Positions 1 to 7,068 of a stretch of 28,404 nt of DNA are shown one piece after another. The notes under the pieces are model-generated. The model was not told where the DNA came from and did no database searches. It worked only from the letters and a program-made list of their open reading frames with translations. Location of the stretch: the NCBI GenBank assembly GCA_964404395.1, contig CAYOKA010000015.1:1-28404 (forward strand). The letters are read 5' to 3'. Source of the DNA: JAAYBT01 sp964404395 (GTDB lineage Bacteria; Bacillota; Clostridia; Acetivibrionales; DTU013). Made by a program: the position numbers and the translations under genes. Position 1 is the first letter of the stretch, and every line of letters begins with the position of its first letter.

Positions 1-259
1 ATCTGGATGCTCCGTACAGCGCATACCTAAATAGAAACCTGAATGTAGCTATGCCGATCGCAATTAGTGCGATAATAATTGCGAACTCGGCCAGTTTAGC
101 TTTTGTCAGTGTTCCACCTTCCAGTGAGTCTGTCGCATTGCCCAGAATTTTCGGCATCACCAGCTGGAGTATATCGACGCATAATAGAAAGATAACGCCC
201 AGCACATACCTGTATTTGTACCGCAGTAAAAGATCCCTGATATATCTAAAAGTGCTCAT
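1..259 (-). CDS. ABC exporter, permease/ATPase half-transporter, N-terminal fragment
   Basis: Only the first 86 codons are in the window; the gene continues past base 1. The protein begins MSTFRYIRDLLLRYKYRY, then has a hydrophobic segment (about residues 18-34), a short loop with ILGNATDSLE, and a second hydrophobic segment (about 58-76) ending in RFLFRYALYGASR. This matches the start of the first two membrane helices of heterodimeric multidrug-type ABC exporters (YheI/BmrC-like in Bacillus), which carry a membrane domain followed by a nucleotide-binding domain. The ATPase motifs would lie outside the window, so the class rests on this N-terminal pattern alone. An AGGAGA ribosome site (complement of 268-273) sits 8 bases before the ATG. 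The gene is divergent from the HD-domain gene. Substrate unknown. Confidence 0.8.
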   Translation of the reverse strand, partial: MSTFRYIRDLLLRYKYRYVLGVIFLLCVDILQLVMPKILGNATDSLEGGTLTKAKLAEFAIIIALIAIGIATFRFLFRYALYGASR

Positions 260-287
260 GAAAAATATCTCCTATAGTTGTGAGAAC

Positions 288-296
288 ATTATATCA
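288..296 (-). promoter_or_regulatory. Extended -10 promoter for the ABC exporter gene
   Basis: On the minus strand the bases read TGATATAAT, an extended -10 (TG-N-TATAAT). Transcription would start near 281, giving a leader of only about 20 bases before the AGGAGA and ATG at 259. No convincing -35 box is seen, which is normal for extended -10 promoters. Confidence 0.5.
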
Positions 297-465
297 TACT
301 CGACACCCAAATTTTTTCCCTGAAATAATGATGTCTGTCAGAAGTCGGCTCCCCAAATAGCCCATAAAGATGTCGGGAAAATAGTGCGGGAACATTGAAT
401 TTATGATAGTATTAGTAATATATTTACAAGAATGAAGCGTCAAAAAATACCCTGGGAGAAAGTAT

Positions 466-1053
466 ATGGGACTACACTATTATCTGCAGACAGTACGCAA
501 GTTAAATAATATGGGGCGCTGGTCCACTGATTTCATGCATCAGAGGGCAACGGTCAGCGAGCATTCATTTTTTGTTTCACAGGCCGGACAGATGCTGGCC
601 CTGATTGAAGAGCAAAATGGGAATACGATTGATTGGAGCAGATTGTTCAAAAAGCTGCTGAATCATGATGTGGTTGAGGCAATGACCGGTGACATAATAA
701 GCACCGTAAAGTATAAGAACAAACAGCTTAGAGATATGCTGGACATTCTGGAGAGAGAAGTTGTGGAAGAGAATTTGCTTGTGAATATGGAGGAGCCTTA
801 CAAAAGTATTTACAGGAATATTCTGTTCGATGGTAAGGATGATACGATAGAGGGCAAAATTCTCAAATGCGCGGATTACATTGATGCGATAATGGAGTGC
901 GTTAATGAGGTTCGGCTGAACAATATTGCCCCCTTTGTTGATAAATATCATACCATTGTTGACAAGCTGAGGAAGTCGGATCTTGTCAGTGCTAAATATT
1001 TTTTGGATGAGATCTTGCCGGAGCTTGTGAAAGGCTGTGCTACTTTAGAGTGA
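466..1053 (+). CDS. HD-domain phosphohydrolase, YfbR-like 5'-deoxynucleotidase
   Basis: A 195-residue soluble HD-superfamily metal-dependent phosphohydrolase, close in length to E. coli YfbR (about 199), which removes phosphate from deoxynucleoside 5'-monophosphates. The metal ligands are visible: H33 (in SEHSFF), H67-D68 (in LLNHDVVEAMTGD) and D137 (in KCADYID). R18-W19 (GRWS), E71 and D76 fall at or next to the positions that in YfbR set deoxyribose specificity and catalysis, so deoxynucleotidase activity is a fair inference; the exact substrate is not shown. GGGAGA at 454-459 lies 6 bases before the ATG. fabZ follows 47 bases downstream and may be co-transcribed, although the two functions are not obviously linked. 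The 206-base gap before this gene holds only the divergent promoter region. Confidence 0.82.
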   Translation: MGLHYYLQTVRKLNNMGRWSTDFMHQRATVSEHSFFVSQAGQMLALIEEQNGNTIDWSRLFKKLLNHDVVEAMTGDIISTVKYKNKQLRDMLDILEREVVEENLLVNMEEPYKSIYRNILFDGKDDTIEGKILKCADYIDAIMECVNEVRLNNIAPFVDKYHTIVDKLRKSDLVSAKYFLDEILPELVKGCATLE

Positions 1054-1100
1054 ATAGGCTTAGGTTAATAGGGCAATAAAAAAATAGATGAGGTGTAATG

Positions 1101-1583
1101 ATGCTTACTAATGTAGAGATTCAAAAAATCATACCCCACAGGTATCCGTTTTTGCTAGTGGATAGGATTATTGAGCTGGAACCCGGCAAAAGAGCAGTTG
1201 GAATCAAGAATGTGACAGTTAATGAACCGTTCTTTCAGGGGCATTTCCCGGGATTTCCAATCATGCCCGGAGTGCTTATTGTTGAGGCTCTTGCCCAGAC
1301 GGCGGGTATCGCCGTAAACGCAGAGGCTGCAGGGGTTACCGATGGCGAGACTGCAGGCGGCGAAAGCAAAGCGGGGACGAGAGATAAGAAGTTGGGTGTC
1401 TTTGCAAGCATAGATGCGATGAAATTCAAAAAGCAGGTAATGCCGGGAGATACATTGCGAATGGAGGTTGAAATACTATCTTCGAAGCTGGGTATCGTCA
1501 AGGCAAAGGTAAAAGCTACCGTAGAGGATAAAACTGCGGCAGAGGGCGAAATTCGTTTTGCCATGACAACGGTCAAGGCATAG
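1101..1583 (+). CDS. fabZ: 3-hydroxyacyl-[ACP] dehydratase FabZ
   Basis: FabZ dehydrates 3-hydroxyacyl-ACP to trans-2-enoyl-ACP in type II fatty acid synthesis in the cytoplasm. The hot-dog fold signatures are clear: IIPHRYPFLLVDRI near the N-terminus, GHFPGFPIMPGVLIVEALAQ carrying catalytic H48 and E62, and the FKKQVMPGDTLR strand. Two Met codons are adjacent (1098 and 1101). GAGGTG at 1090-1095 leaves 2 bases before the first and 5 before the second, so 1101 is preferred (160 residues). The protein is longer than usual (Bacillus FabZ about 141) because of roughly 16 extra residues, rich in Ala, Gly, Thr and Glu, between the central helix and the strand LGVFASID (residues about 74-95). It converges with murC, separated by 30 bases without a clear terminator. 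Confidence 0.95.
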   Translation: MLTNVEIQKIIPHRYPFLLVDRIIELEPGKRAVGIKNVTVNEPFFQGHFPGFPIMPGVLIVEALAQTAGIAVNAEAAGVTDGETAGGESKAGTRDKKLGVFASIDAMKFKKQVMPGDTLRMEVEILSSKLGIVKAKVKATVEDKTAAEGEIRFAMTTVKA

Positions 1584-1613
1584 CGCCGGCTAAACTAAGA
1601 CTCCGGTCAAGCC

Positions 1614-3023
1614 TTAGCTGACAGCAAGCTTTTTCCTGACTGCCAGGAACAGCTCGCCTACCTTGTATATGTCCCCGGCACCCATTGTAATAATGAGGTC
1701 GCCGGGTTCAGCATTCTTATCTAGAAACTCCACAATGGGATCAAAGTCCTTAATGTAAAAGGCCTTTTTCCCTGTAGCCAGTATCTTTTCCGCAAGGATG
1801 GAGGAGCTGATCTCTCCTGAGTCCACCTCGCGAGCGGCATAGATATCTGACAATAATACAAAATTGGCATCGCCAAAGGCAGTGGAGAATTCATCCAGCA
1901 GATACTTTGTGCGGGTATAAGTGTGAGGTTGGAAAACGCACCAAATCCTTGAATAATTGCAGCTGGCAGCAGCTTTTAGTGTGGCAGCCACCTCTGTGGG
2001 GTGATGAGCATAATCATCCATCACTGTAATACCTTCCACCGTTCCTTTTAGTTCAAAACGTCTATGGGTGCCGCTGAACTTTTGTAGCGCCTTTGTGGCA
2101 GAGGCCACACTGCAGCCCATTATGCCGGCGGCTCCTATTGCTGCAAGTGAATTGCTCACATTATGTATACCGGGTACTTTCAGCTTAATCTCAGAAACAG
2201 GTTCGTTTTTGTACATTAAAGTATAAGCTGCGCAGCCCATATTATCTAAGGCAATATCTGCGGCGTACCAGTCGGCCTCCTGGTTTTGAAGCCCAAAGGT
2301 CGCCTTGTTGCAGGAGACATGTTCCATTACATCGAGCGCAGGACTGTTATCGGCATTGACCAGCAGCCATCCGTTCTCAGGCACGAGCCCTGCAAAGATC
2401 ACAAAGGAATTCTTAACCTCGGCGAAATCCTTGAAATAATCGGCATGGTCATATTCGATGTTCAATATAACTGCCAAATAGGGATGTAATTTTAGAAAGC
2501 TTCCTGCATATTCGCAGGCTTCGGCAATAAAGTAATCGCTTGCGCCAACCCTCGTAGTCCCACCGATTACATTGAGTTCACCGCCAATATGGATGGTCGG
2601 ATCAATGCCTTCCTCCAGCATTATCATAGAAAGCATAGAGGTTGTTGTGGTTTTTCCATGAGTGCCCGATACGGCAACACTTCCGGGATATCTCTTCATA
2701 ATTTCCCCAAGCAGAGCTGCCCTGTCAATTAATGGCATATTTGCCTGGGATGCGGCTACAAGCTCGGGGTTATTTGGCGTTACCGCCGCTGTATAGACTA
2801 AGAGGTCTGCACCGGCAACGTTCCCAGCCTGATGACCAATCGATATTTTAATTCCTGAATTCTCCAGCTTTTGTGTAATGGAAGAGGACTTAATATCAGA
2901 GCCTGTTATAATATAACCTTGACTGGCCAAAATCTCGGCAAGGCCGCTCATGCTTATTCCACCTATACCGGTAAAATGTATCCTCTTTATTTCCCTTTGG
3001 TTTAAAAGCCCGTCAATCTGCAT
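1614..3023 (-). CDS. murC: UDP-N-acetylmuramate--L-alanine ligase MurC
   Basis: MurC adds L-alanine to UDP-MurNAc with ATP, the first amino acid step of the peptidoglycan stem peptide, in the cytoplasm. Visible features: the Mur N-terminal nucleotide-sugar motif FTGIGGISMSGLA (about 17-29), the ATP P-loop SGTHGKTTTT (119-128), EACEYAGSFL, NIEYDHADYF in the central domain, and the C-terminal ligase domain with DDYAHHPTE and FQPHTYTRT. The frame is open further upstream to a TTG at 3038, but GGGAG (complement of 3032-3036) lies 8 bases before the ATG at 3023, which gives MQIDGLLNQREIKR and 469 residues, normal for the family. It appears monocistronic and is divergent from purR across a 295-base region; no terminator is visible after it. 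Confidence 0.96.
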   Translation of the reverse strand: MQIDGLLNQREIKRIHFTGIGGISMSGLAEILASQGYIITGSDIKSSSITQKLENSGIKISIGHQAGNVAGADLLVYTAAVTPNNPELVAASQANMPLIDRAALLGEIMKRYPGSVAVSGTHGKTTTTSMLSMIMLEEGIDPTIHIGGELNVIGGTTRVGASDYFIAEACEYAGSFLKLHPYLAVILNIEYDHADYFKDFAEVKNSFVIFAGLVPENGWLLVNADNSPALDVMEHVSCNKATFGLQNQEADWYAADIALDNMGCAAYTLMYKNEPVSEIKLKVPGIHNVSNSLAAIGAAGIMGCSVASATKALQKFSGTHRRFELKGTVEGITVMDDYAHHPTEVAATLKAAASCNYSRIWCVFQPHTYTRTKYLLDEFSTAFGDANFVLLSDIYAAREVDSGEISSSILAEKILATGKKAFYIKDFDPIVEFLDKNAEPGDLIITMGAGDIYKVGELFLAVRKKLAVS

Positions 3024-3162
3024 ATAATTAACTCCCAAGCCTTATTATCACGATATTCTAATCATACAATATTTAATTATAAATGTAAATCACGATCACT
3101 TGCTATATCATGGAGGCTACATACTAAGCATTGACAGCTTGCTGAAACAATATGCCTCAAAA

Positions 3163-3249
3163 TAATACGAACAATTACTACAAAAAAACATATAACATTC
3201 GTAATTTTGTGATACAATAATATTAGGAATATGCTGACAAGAAATGTCA
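3163..3249 (+). promoter_or_regulatory. purR promoter region with candidate PurBox pair and a palindrome
   Basis: This lies in the murC-purR divergent gap. An extended -10, TGATACAAT, is at 3210-3218. Two sequences resembling the Bacillus PurBox (AWWWCCGAACWWT) lie upstream in opposite orientation: TAATACGAACAAT at 3163-3175 (11 of 13) and, on the other strand, AATTACGAATGTT at 3194-3206 (10 of 13), separated by 18 bases. In B. subtilis, PurR binds two oppositely oriented PurBoxes spaced 16-17 bases, so autoregulation is likely here. The second box lies between the expected -35 and the -10. Downstream of the predicted start is a perfect short inverted repeat, TGACA-N5-TGTCA, at 3235-3249, of unknown role. 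Confidence 0.4.
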
Positions 3250-3318
3250 TCGTATAGTGAGTAGGCTTTATATTGTAGATGGGTGTCAATGATTAAATTA
3301 TAGAAAATGAGTGATGCT

Positions 3319-4146
3319 ATGGAAAGGCTTTCAAGAAATGAAAGGATATCGGCCCTGCAAAGGATGCTATGCGATTCGCCGAGCAAGGTTTTTACACTTG
3401 GCATGTTTTCTGAGATGTTGGGATGCGCCAAATCTTCCATCAGCGAAGATATTGACATGATAAGAAGAACCCTTAAGAAGCAAGGCCTTGGCACGATAGA
3501 GACAATAACCGGTGCTTCAGGAGGAATACGTTATCTGCCCATGTATTCAGATGAAGAGACCATGAAGTTGGCGGAAAGGCTCTGCTATGAGTTGACCAGA
3601 AAAGAAAGAATATTGCCCGGCGGCTATCTATATATGCTGGATATGATTTACACTCCTGATATTGTTTCGGACATAGCTAAAGTTTTTGCAGGCTGTTTTT
3701 ATAAGAAGAACATTGACTATGTAATTACTGTTGAAACAAAGGGTATACCCCTTGCGTTTATGACTGCCAAATATTTGAGCGTGCCGCTTATTATTGTTAG
3801 GCATTACAATGAAGCTACCGATGGAGCTTCTGTAAACATCAACTATATTTCCGGCTCGTCGAAAAAGATGCAGACCATGGTATTGCCCCTTCGTTCATTG
3901 AAGCGTAATTCCAGACTGCTCTTCATAGATGACTTCATGAAGGGCGGGGGGACGGCTAAAGGGATATTAGAGCTTTCACGGGAGTTTGAATGTCAGGTGG
4001 TGGGAATCGGTGTTATGATCCAAACTGCCGAGCCATGCAAAAAGCTGGTAGACAGTTGGTTTTCTTTGCTTACGCTCCATAATGTGGATGAAGATAAAGG
4101 TATTACCAAAATTGAACCGAGCAATTATTTGACAATTCGGGATTAA
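3319..4146 (+). CDS. purR: Purine operon repressor PurR (Bacillus type)
   Basis: A PRPP-responsive DNA-binding regulator of purine synthesis and salvage genes, unrelated to the LacI-type PurR of E. coli. From the ATG at 3319 it has an N-terminal winged-helix part (about 1-70, with CAKSSISEDIDMIRR and TGASGGIRYLP) and a C-terminal phosphoribosyltransferase-like domain with TKGIPLAF, SVNINYISGSSKKMQTM and the PRPP loop LLFIDDFMKGGGT (about 200-212). An ATG at 3307 is in frame but has no ribosome site; GTGAT at 3311-3315 fits the ATG at 3319, and the resulting N-terminus matches the length of B. subtilis PurR. 275 residues. purR followed by spoVG is a conserved Firmicute neighbourhood, here completed by glmU and prs, the source of its effector PRPP. 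Confidence 0.93.
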   Translation: MERLSRNERISALQRMLCDSPSKVFTLGMFSEMLGCAKSSISEDIDMIRRTLKKQGLGTIETITGASGGIRYLPMYSDEETMKLAERLCYELTRKERILPGGYLYMLDMIYTPDIVSDIAKVFAGCFYKKNIDYVITVETKGIPLAFMTAKYLSVPLIIVRHYNEATDGASVNINYISGSSKKMQTMVLPLRSLKRNSRLLFIDDFMKGGGTAKGILELSREFECQVVGIGVMIQTAEPCKKLVDSWFSLLTLHNVDEDKGITKIEPSNYLTIRD

Positions 4147-4169
4147 GTTCCAAAATGTGAATCACATAA

Positions 4170-4198
4170 GAAGGAAAATCGGATTTTATATAGAATAT
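4170..4198 (+). promoter_or_regulatory. SigH-type promoter of spoVG
   Basis: GAAGGAAAA at 4170-4178 fits the -35 consensus RnAGGAWWW at every defined position, and ATAGAATAT at 4190-4198 fits RnnGAATWW. The spacer is 11 bases (consensus 11-12). In B. subtilis, spoVG is a classic SigH-dependent gene, so sequence and context agree. Transcription would start near 4205, about 50 bases before the start codon. Confidence 0.8.
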
Positions 4199-4253
4199 AA
4201 TCATATAGCTCTTTTGTTTACAGATATTATTTTGAGGAAGGTGGTAGCAGATC

Positions 4254-4520
4254 ATGGAAATCACAGATGTCCGCATTAGAAAAATTGACGTAGAGGGCAA
4301 AATGAAAGCAGTCGTATCCGTAACCTTTGATAATGAATTTGTCGTGCATGATATCAAGGTGATAGAAAGCCAAAACGGTATGTTTATAGCCATGCCCAGT
4401 CGAAAAACCCCGGACGGCGAATTCAAGGATATTGCACATCCGATCAATGCAGCCACACGAGATAAAATTCAGACAGCGATACTTGATAAATACGTGTCAA
4501 CAACAACCGCTGAAGAATAG
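4254..4520 (+). CDS. spoVG: Septation/sporulation regulator SpoVG
   Basis: A small (88-residue) nucleic-acid-binding regulator that in Firmicutes affects septation, sporulation cortex formation and, in some species, virulence or envelope genes. The whole protein matches the family: MEITDVRIRKI, the central GKMKAVVSVTFDNEFVVHDIKV, and FIAMPSRKTPDGEFKDIAHP followed by the helix NAATRDKIQTAIL. The usual acidic or Thr-rich tail is short here (STTTAEE). GAAGGTGG at 4237-4244 is followed by 9 bases and the ATG. It has its own SigH-type promoter upstream and a terminator immediately after, so it is probably a one-gene unit. Confidence 0.96.
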   Translation: MEITDVRIRKIDVEGKMKAVVSVTFDNEFVVHDIKVIESQNGMFIAMPSRKTPDGEFKDIAHPINAATRDKIQTAILDKYVSTTTAEE

Positions 4521-4528
4521 AATTTGAG

Positions 4529-4557
4529 AGGCACTTTGAAATGAAGTGTCTTTTTTT
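4529..4557 (+). terminator. Rho-independent terminator after spoVG
   Basis: Stem GGCACTT (4530-4536) pairs with AAGTGTC (4544-4550) with one G-T wobble, extended by A4529-T4551, around a 7-base loop. It is followed by seven T (4551-4557). Confidence 0.85.
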
Positions 4558-4627
4558 GTGTTGAAATAATGTCCGAGAAGTGCAATAATATATGCGGAAT
4601 GAGGAACCTGAAAGGACATACACTGAA

Positions 4628-5383
4628 ATGGGACATACTACCGCCCTGATTCTTGCTGCCGGTGAGGGCAAGAGGATGAAATCGGATAAAGCGAAGGTCT
4701 TGCATGAACTTTGTGGTAAAACATTGATAGAGTGGGTCTATGACGCAGCCCAAGGGGCGGGTATTGAGAAGTGCGTTGCTATAGTAGGGCATAAAGCCGA
4801 ACAAGTAATGGAGCACATGGGAAATACAGTTGATTATGTGCTTCAGGAGCAGCAGCTTGGCACCGGGCATGCTGTACAGCAAGCTCGTTGCTATTTGAGC
4901 TGTGGGTCCGGCTCAATAGTAGTACTATGCGGGGATGTACCGCTTATTTCTTCTGATACCATAAAAAAAGCAATAGAATACATGAAAAATAGTGAATTCA
5001 AGGCCGTGGTCATTACAGCAGATGTATTGGAACCGGACGGCTATGGCCGTATTGTTAGGGATTCGAAGGGTAACTTTAAGAGGATAGTGGAGCAGCGGGA
5101 TGCAAGCGAAGAGGAAGAGGCTATCTGCGAGATAAATTCCGGCATGTATGTTTTCTCATCGAAGGAGCTGGAGATGGCCTTAGACTTGTTGACCAATGAC
5201 AATGCCCAAAGGGAGTATTATCTTACTGATACACTGGAAATTCTGTTGACGAAGGGGTATAGTGTAGGTGTGTATAAAGTAGAGGACAGTAATGAAGTCC
5301 TTGGTGTAAATGATATGGTGCAGCTAAAGTATTTATCTGAAATTATGAAGAAGAAAAACAAATGCAATGATTACATCATATAA
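4628..5383 (+). CDS. glmU: GlmU-type N-acetylglucosamine-1-phosphate uridyltransferase, single-domain
   Basis: The pyrophosphorylase half of GlmU, making UDP-GlcNAc from GlcNAc-1-phosphate and UTP for peptidoglycan. The nucleotide-binding start ALILAAGEGKRMKSDKAKVL (about 6-25), QEQQLGTGHAV, LCGDVPLI, DGYGRIVRD, EINSGMYVF and SNEVLGVNDMVQL are all present. Bacterial GlmU is normally about 455 residues with a left-handed beta-helix acetyltransferase domain; here the protein stops at 251 residues, just after the linker helix, and prs begins 16 bases later, so that domain is absent rather than frameshifted. GlcN-1-P acetylation must be supplied elsewhere, or the protein uses a different sugar-1-phosphate. 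An ATG at 4592 is also in frame; 4628 is preferred because it gives the family N-terminus and has AAAGGA upstream (11 bases away, slightly long). Confidence covers the nucleotidyltransferase identity. Confidence 0.85.
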   Translation: MGHTTALILAAGEGKRMKSDKAKVLHELCGKTLIEWVYDAAQGAGIEKCVAIVGHKAEQVMEHMGNTVDYVLQEQQLGTGHAVQQARCYLSCGSGSIVVLCGDVPLISSDTIKKAIEYMKNSEFKAVVITADVLEPDGYGRIVRDSKGNFKRIVEQRDASEEEEAICEINSGMYVFSSKELEMALDLLTNDNAQREYYLTDTLEILLTKGYSVGVYKVEDSNEVLGVNDMVQLKYLSEIMKKKNKCNDYII

Positions 5384-5399
5384 ACAAAGGAGCATTGAA

Positions 5400-6362
5400 A
5401 TGAATTTGCATGGTAAGGATATCAAAATATTTGCTGGGAACTCGAACCGTGCCCTCGCTGATGAAATTGCGGAAAAAATAGGTTTGCCGTTGGGAGTTGC
5501 AACTGTCGGAAAATTCAGCGACGGTGAGTCAGCTATTAATATTGGTGAGGTTGTGCGCGGATCCGATGTATTTGTGATCCAGTCCACATGTGCGCCTGTG
5601 AATGACAATCTGGTAGAGCTTTTCATAATAATGGATGCACTAAGGAGAGCTTCCGCCGGTAGAATTACTGCTGTTATGCCCTATTTCGGGTACGCACGTC
5701 AGGATAGAAAAGCCAAGGCCAGAGATCCTATTTCAGCCAAACTGGTGGCAAATCTAATCACTGTAGCAGGAGCAGACAGAATACTGACAATGGACTTGCA
5801 TACTCCACAGCTACAGGGCTTTTTTGATATCCCGGTTGACCATTTGAGAGGGGTGCCTATTCTCACAAACTATTTCCAAGAGCTTTTTCGTGATACCGGT
5901 GATGTAGTAGCGGTATCTCCTGATGTAGGCAGCGTTACTCGTACAAGGAAGTTTGCAGAATGGCTTGATATTCCCATAGCCATTATCGACAAAAGAAGGC
6001 CTAAGGCCAATGTGAGTGAAATCATGAATATTGTCGGTGATGTGAACGGCAAAAAGGTTGTTTTAATTGATGACATGATCGATACCGGCGGGACTGTTGT
6101 GCAGGGGGCCAATGCACTAATGGAAATGGGGGCAAAGGAAGTCTACGCTTGCTGTACTCATGGTGTGCTTTCAGGCCAAGCCTGCGAAAAGATAGAGGAG
6201 TCATGTATCAGAGAACTGGTCATGCTCAATACTATTCCGCTTCCGGAGAATAAGCCTACCAGAAAGATTACTTCTCTTTCAGTAGCTACAATTTTTGCAG
6301 AAGCAATAGAAAGAATATATGGGGATATCTCTATCAGCACGCTTTTTACACAAAGGGAATGA
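5400..6362 (+). CDS. prs: Ribose-phosphate pyrophosphokinase (PRPP synthetase)
   Basis: Makes PRPP from ribose-5-phosphate and ATP, the precursor for purines, pyrimidines, NAD, His and Trp. Family marks: IFAGNSNRALADEIA at the start, the catalytic loop YFGYARQDRKAKARDPISAKL (about 95-115), MDLHTPQLQGFFDIPVDHL (131-149), the PRPP loop VVLIDDMIDTGGT (220-232) and CTHGVLSG. 320 residues is typical of class I enzymes. The frame is open to 5367, overlapping glmU, but AAAGGAG at 5387-5393 lies 6 bases before the ATG at 5400, which gives the usual N-terminus. Following glmU closely and preceding pth by 19 bases, it forms a small operon; its product PRPP is the effector of PurR encoded just upstream. 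Confidence 0.97.
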   Translation: MNLHGKDIKIFAGNSNRALADEIAEKIGLPLGVATVGKFSDGESAINIGEVVRGSDVFVIQSTCAPVNDNLVELFIIMDALRRASAGRITAVMPYFGYARQDRKAKARDPISAKLVANLITVAGADRILTMDLHTPQLQGFFDIPVDHLRGVPILTNYFQELFRDTGDVVAVSPDVGSVTRTRKFAEWLDIPIAIIDKRRPKANVSEIMNIVGDVNGKKVVLIDDMIDTGGTVVQGANALMEMGAKEVYACCTHGVLSGQACEKIEESCIRELVMLNTIPLPENKPTRKITSLSVATIFAEAIERIYGDISISTLFTQRE

Positions 6363-6381
6363 GCTGTTCGGAGGTGCTGTG

Positions 6382-6978
6382 TTGGAGAATCTGACCATTA
6401 TAGCCGGACTGGGAAATCCGGGGAGGAAATATGATAATACCAGGCATAACGTTGGTTTCAATGCAATAGATGTTTTGTCAGCAAAATACTCAATCAAGGT
6501 AAACCGTCTGAAGCATAAAGCGCTTAGTGGTGAGGGTACAATAAAGGGAAACAGGGTTCTGCTGGTCAAGCCACAGACATTTATGAATCTTAGTGGCGAG
6601 AGTATTCGTGATATAGTCGAATGGTATAAGCTACCCATGGAGAAACTTATTGTAATATACGATGATGCGGATTTGCCTGCCGGGACTATAAGGATTCGTC
6701 CGAAGGGCAGCTCCGGCACCCATAACGGTATGAAATCCCTTATTTATCAGCTCCAATCAGATGAATTCCCTCGAATAAGGATTGGAATCGGAAAGGCGCC
6801 GGAAGGCTGGGATTTGGCGGATTTTGTCTTGAGCAAACTGGGCGCCGATGACGGGAAGACAATTTGCCAAAGCATAGAAAGAGCGGCGGATGCGGCTACT
6901 GCAATTGTTGACTTGGGCATCGAAGCCGCAATGAATTTGTACAACGGCGACCAAGATCGCGAAGATAAGGATATGTAG
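6382..6978 (+). CDS. pth: Peptidyl-tRNA hydrolase
   Basis: Cleaves peptidyl-tRNA released from stalled ribosomes so that the tRNA is recycled; essential in most bacteria. Conserved sites: GLGNPGRKYDNTRHNVGF (9-26) with N12 and the catalytic His 22, KPQTFMNLSG, YDDADLPAGTIRIRPKGSSG with its Asp, and HNGMKSL. 198 residues, normal for the family. The open frame runs back to an ATG at 6319 inside prs, but GGAGG at 6370-6374 is followed by GTG (6379) and TTG (6382), both in frame. The TTG has the better 7-base spacing and gives (M)ENLTIIAGLGNPG, so a TTG start is called. It is probably translated from the glmU-prs transcript; mfd follows after 90 bases with no terminator seen. Confidence 0.95.
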   Translation: MENLTIIAGLGNPGRKYDNTRHNVGFNAIDVLSAKYSIKVNRLKHKALSGEGTIKGNRVLLVKPQTFMNLSGESIRDIVEWYKLPMEKLIVIYDDADLPAGTIRIRPKGSSGTHNGMKSLIYQLQSDEFPRIRIGIGKAPEGWDLADFVLSKLGADDGKTICQSIERAADAATAIVDLGIEAAMNLYNGDQDREDKDM

Positions 6979-7068
6979 AAGTGTCTATTCTGTGTAGGTA
7001 GCGGCAGTGCTGACGGTACCTGATGTTACTTAATAAACACGCAAAGAAACACAGACTTGGAAGGTTTT

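Noticed and set aside
51..323. 90-codon plus-strand open frame at the left edge
   Set aside because: It is antisense to the ABC exporter start, which has a real ribosome site, promoter and family pattern.
1584..1613. Bidirectional terminator between fabZ and murC
   Set aside because: Only short, weak pairing (CTAAG/CTTAG) and no T-run on either strand.
3117..3494. 125-codon minus-strand open frame across the purR start
   Set aside because: It overlaps the purR promoter and N-terminal coding region; composition is low-quality and there is no ribosome site.
4469..4882. 137-codon minus-strand open frame over the spoVG terminator and glmU start
   Set aside because: Antisense shadow crossing a strong terminator; no supporting signal.
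4629..5400. Frameshifted GlmU acetyltransferase domain
   Set aside because: I looked for hexapeptide-repeat coding after the uridyltransferase part; prs starts 16 bases after the stop, leaving no room.
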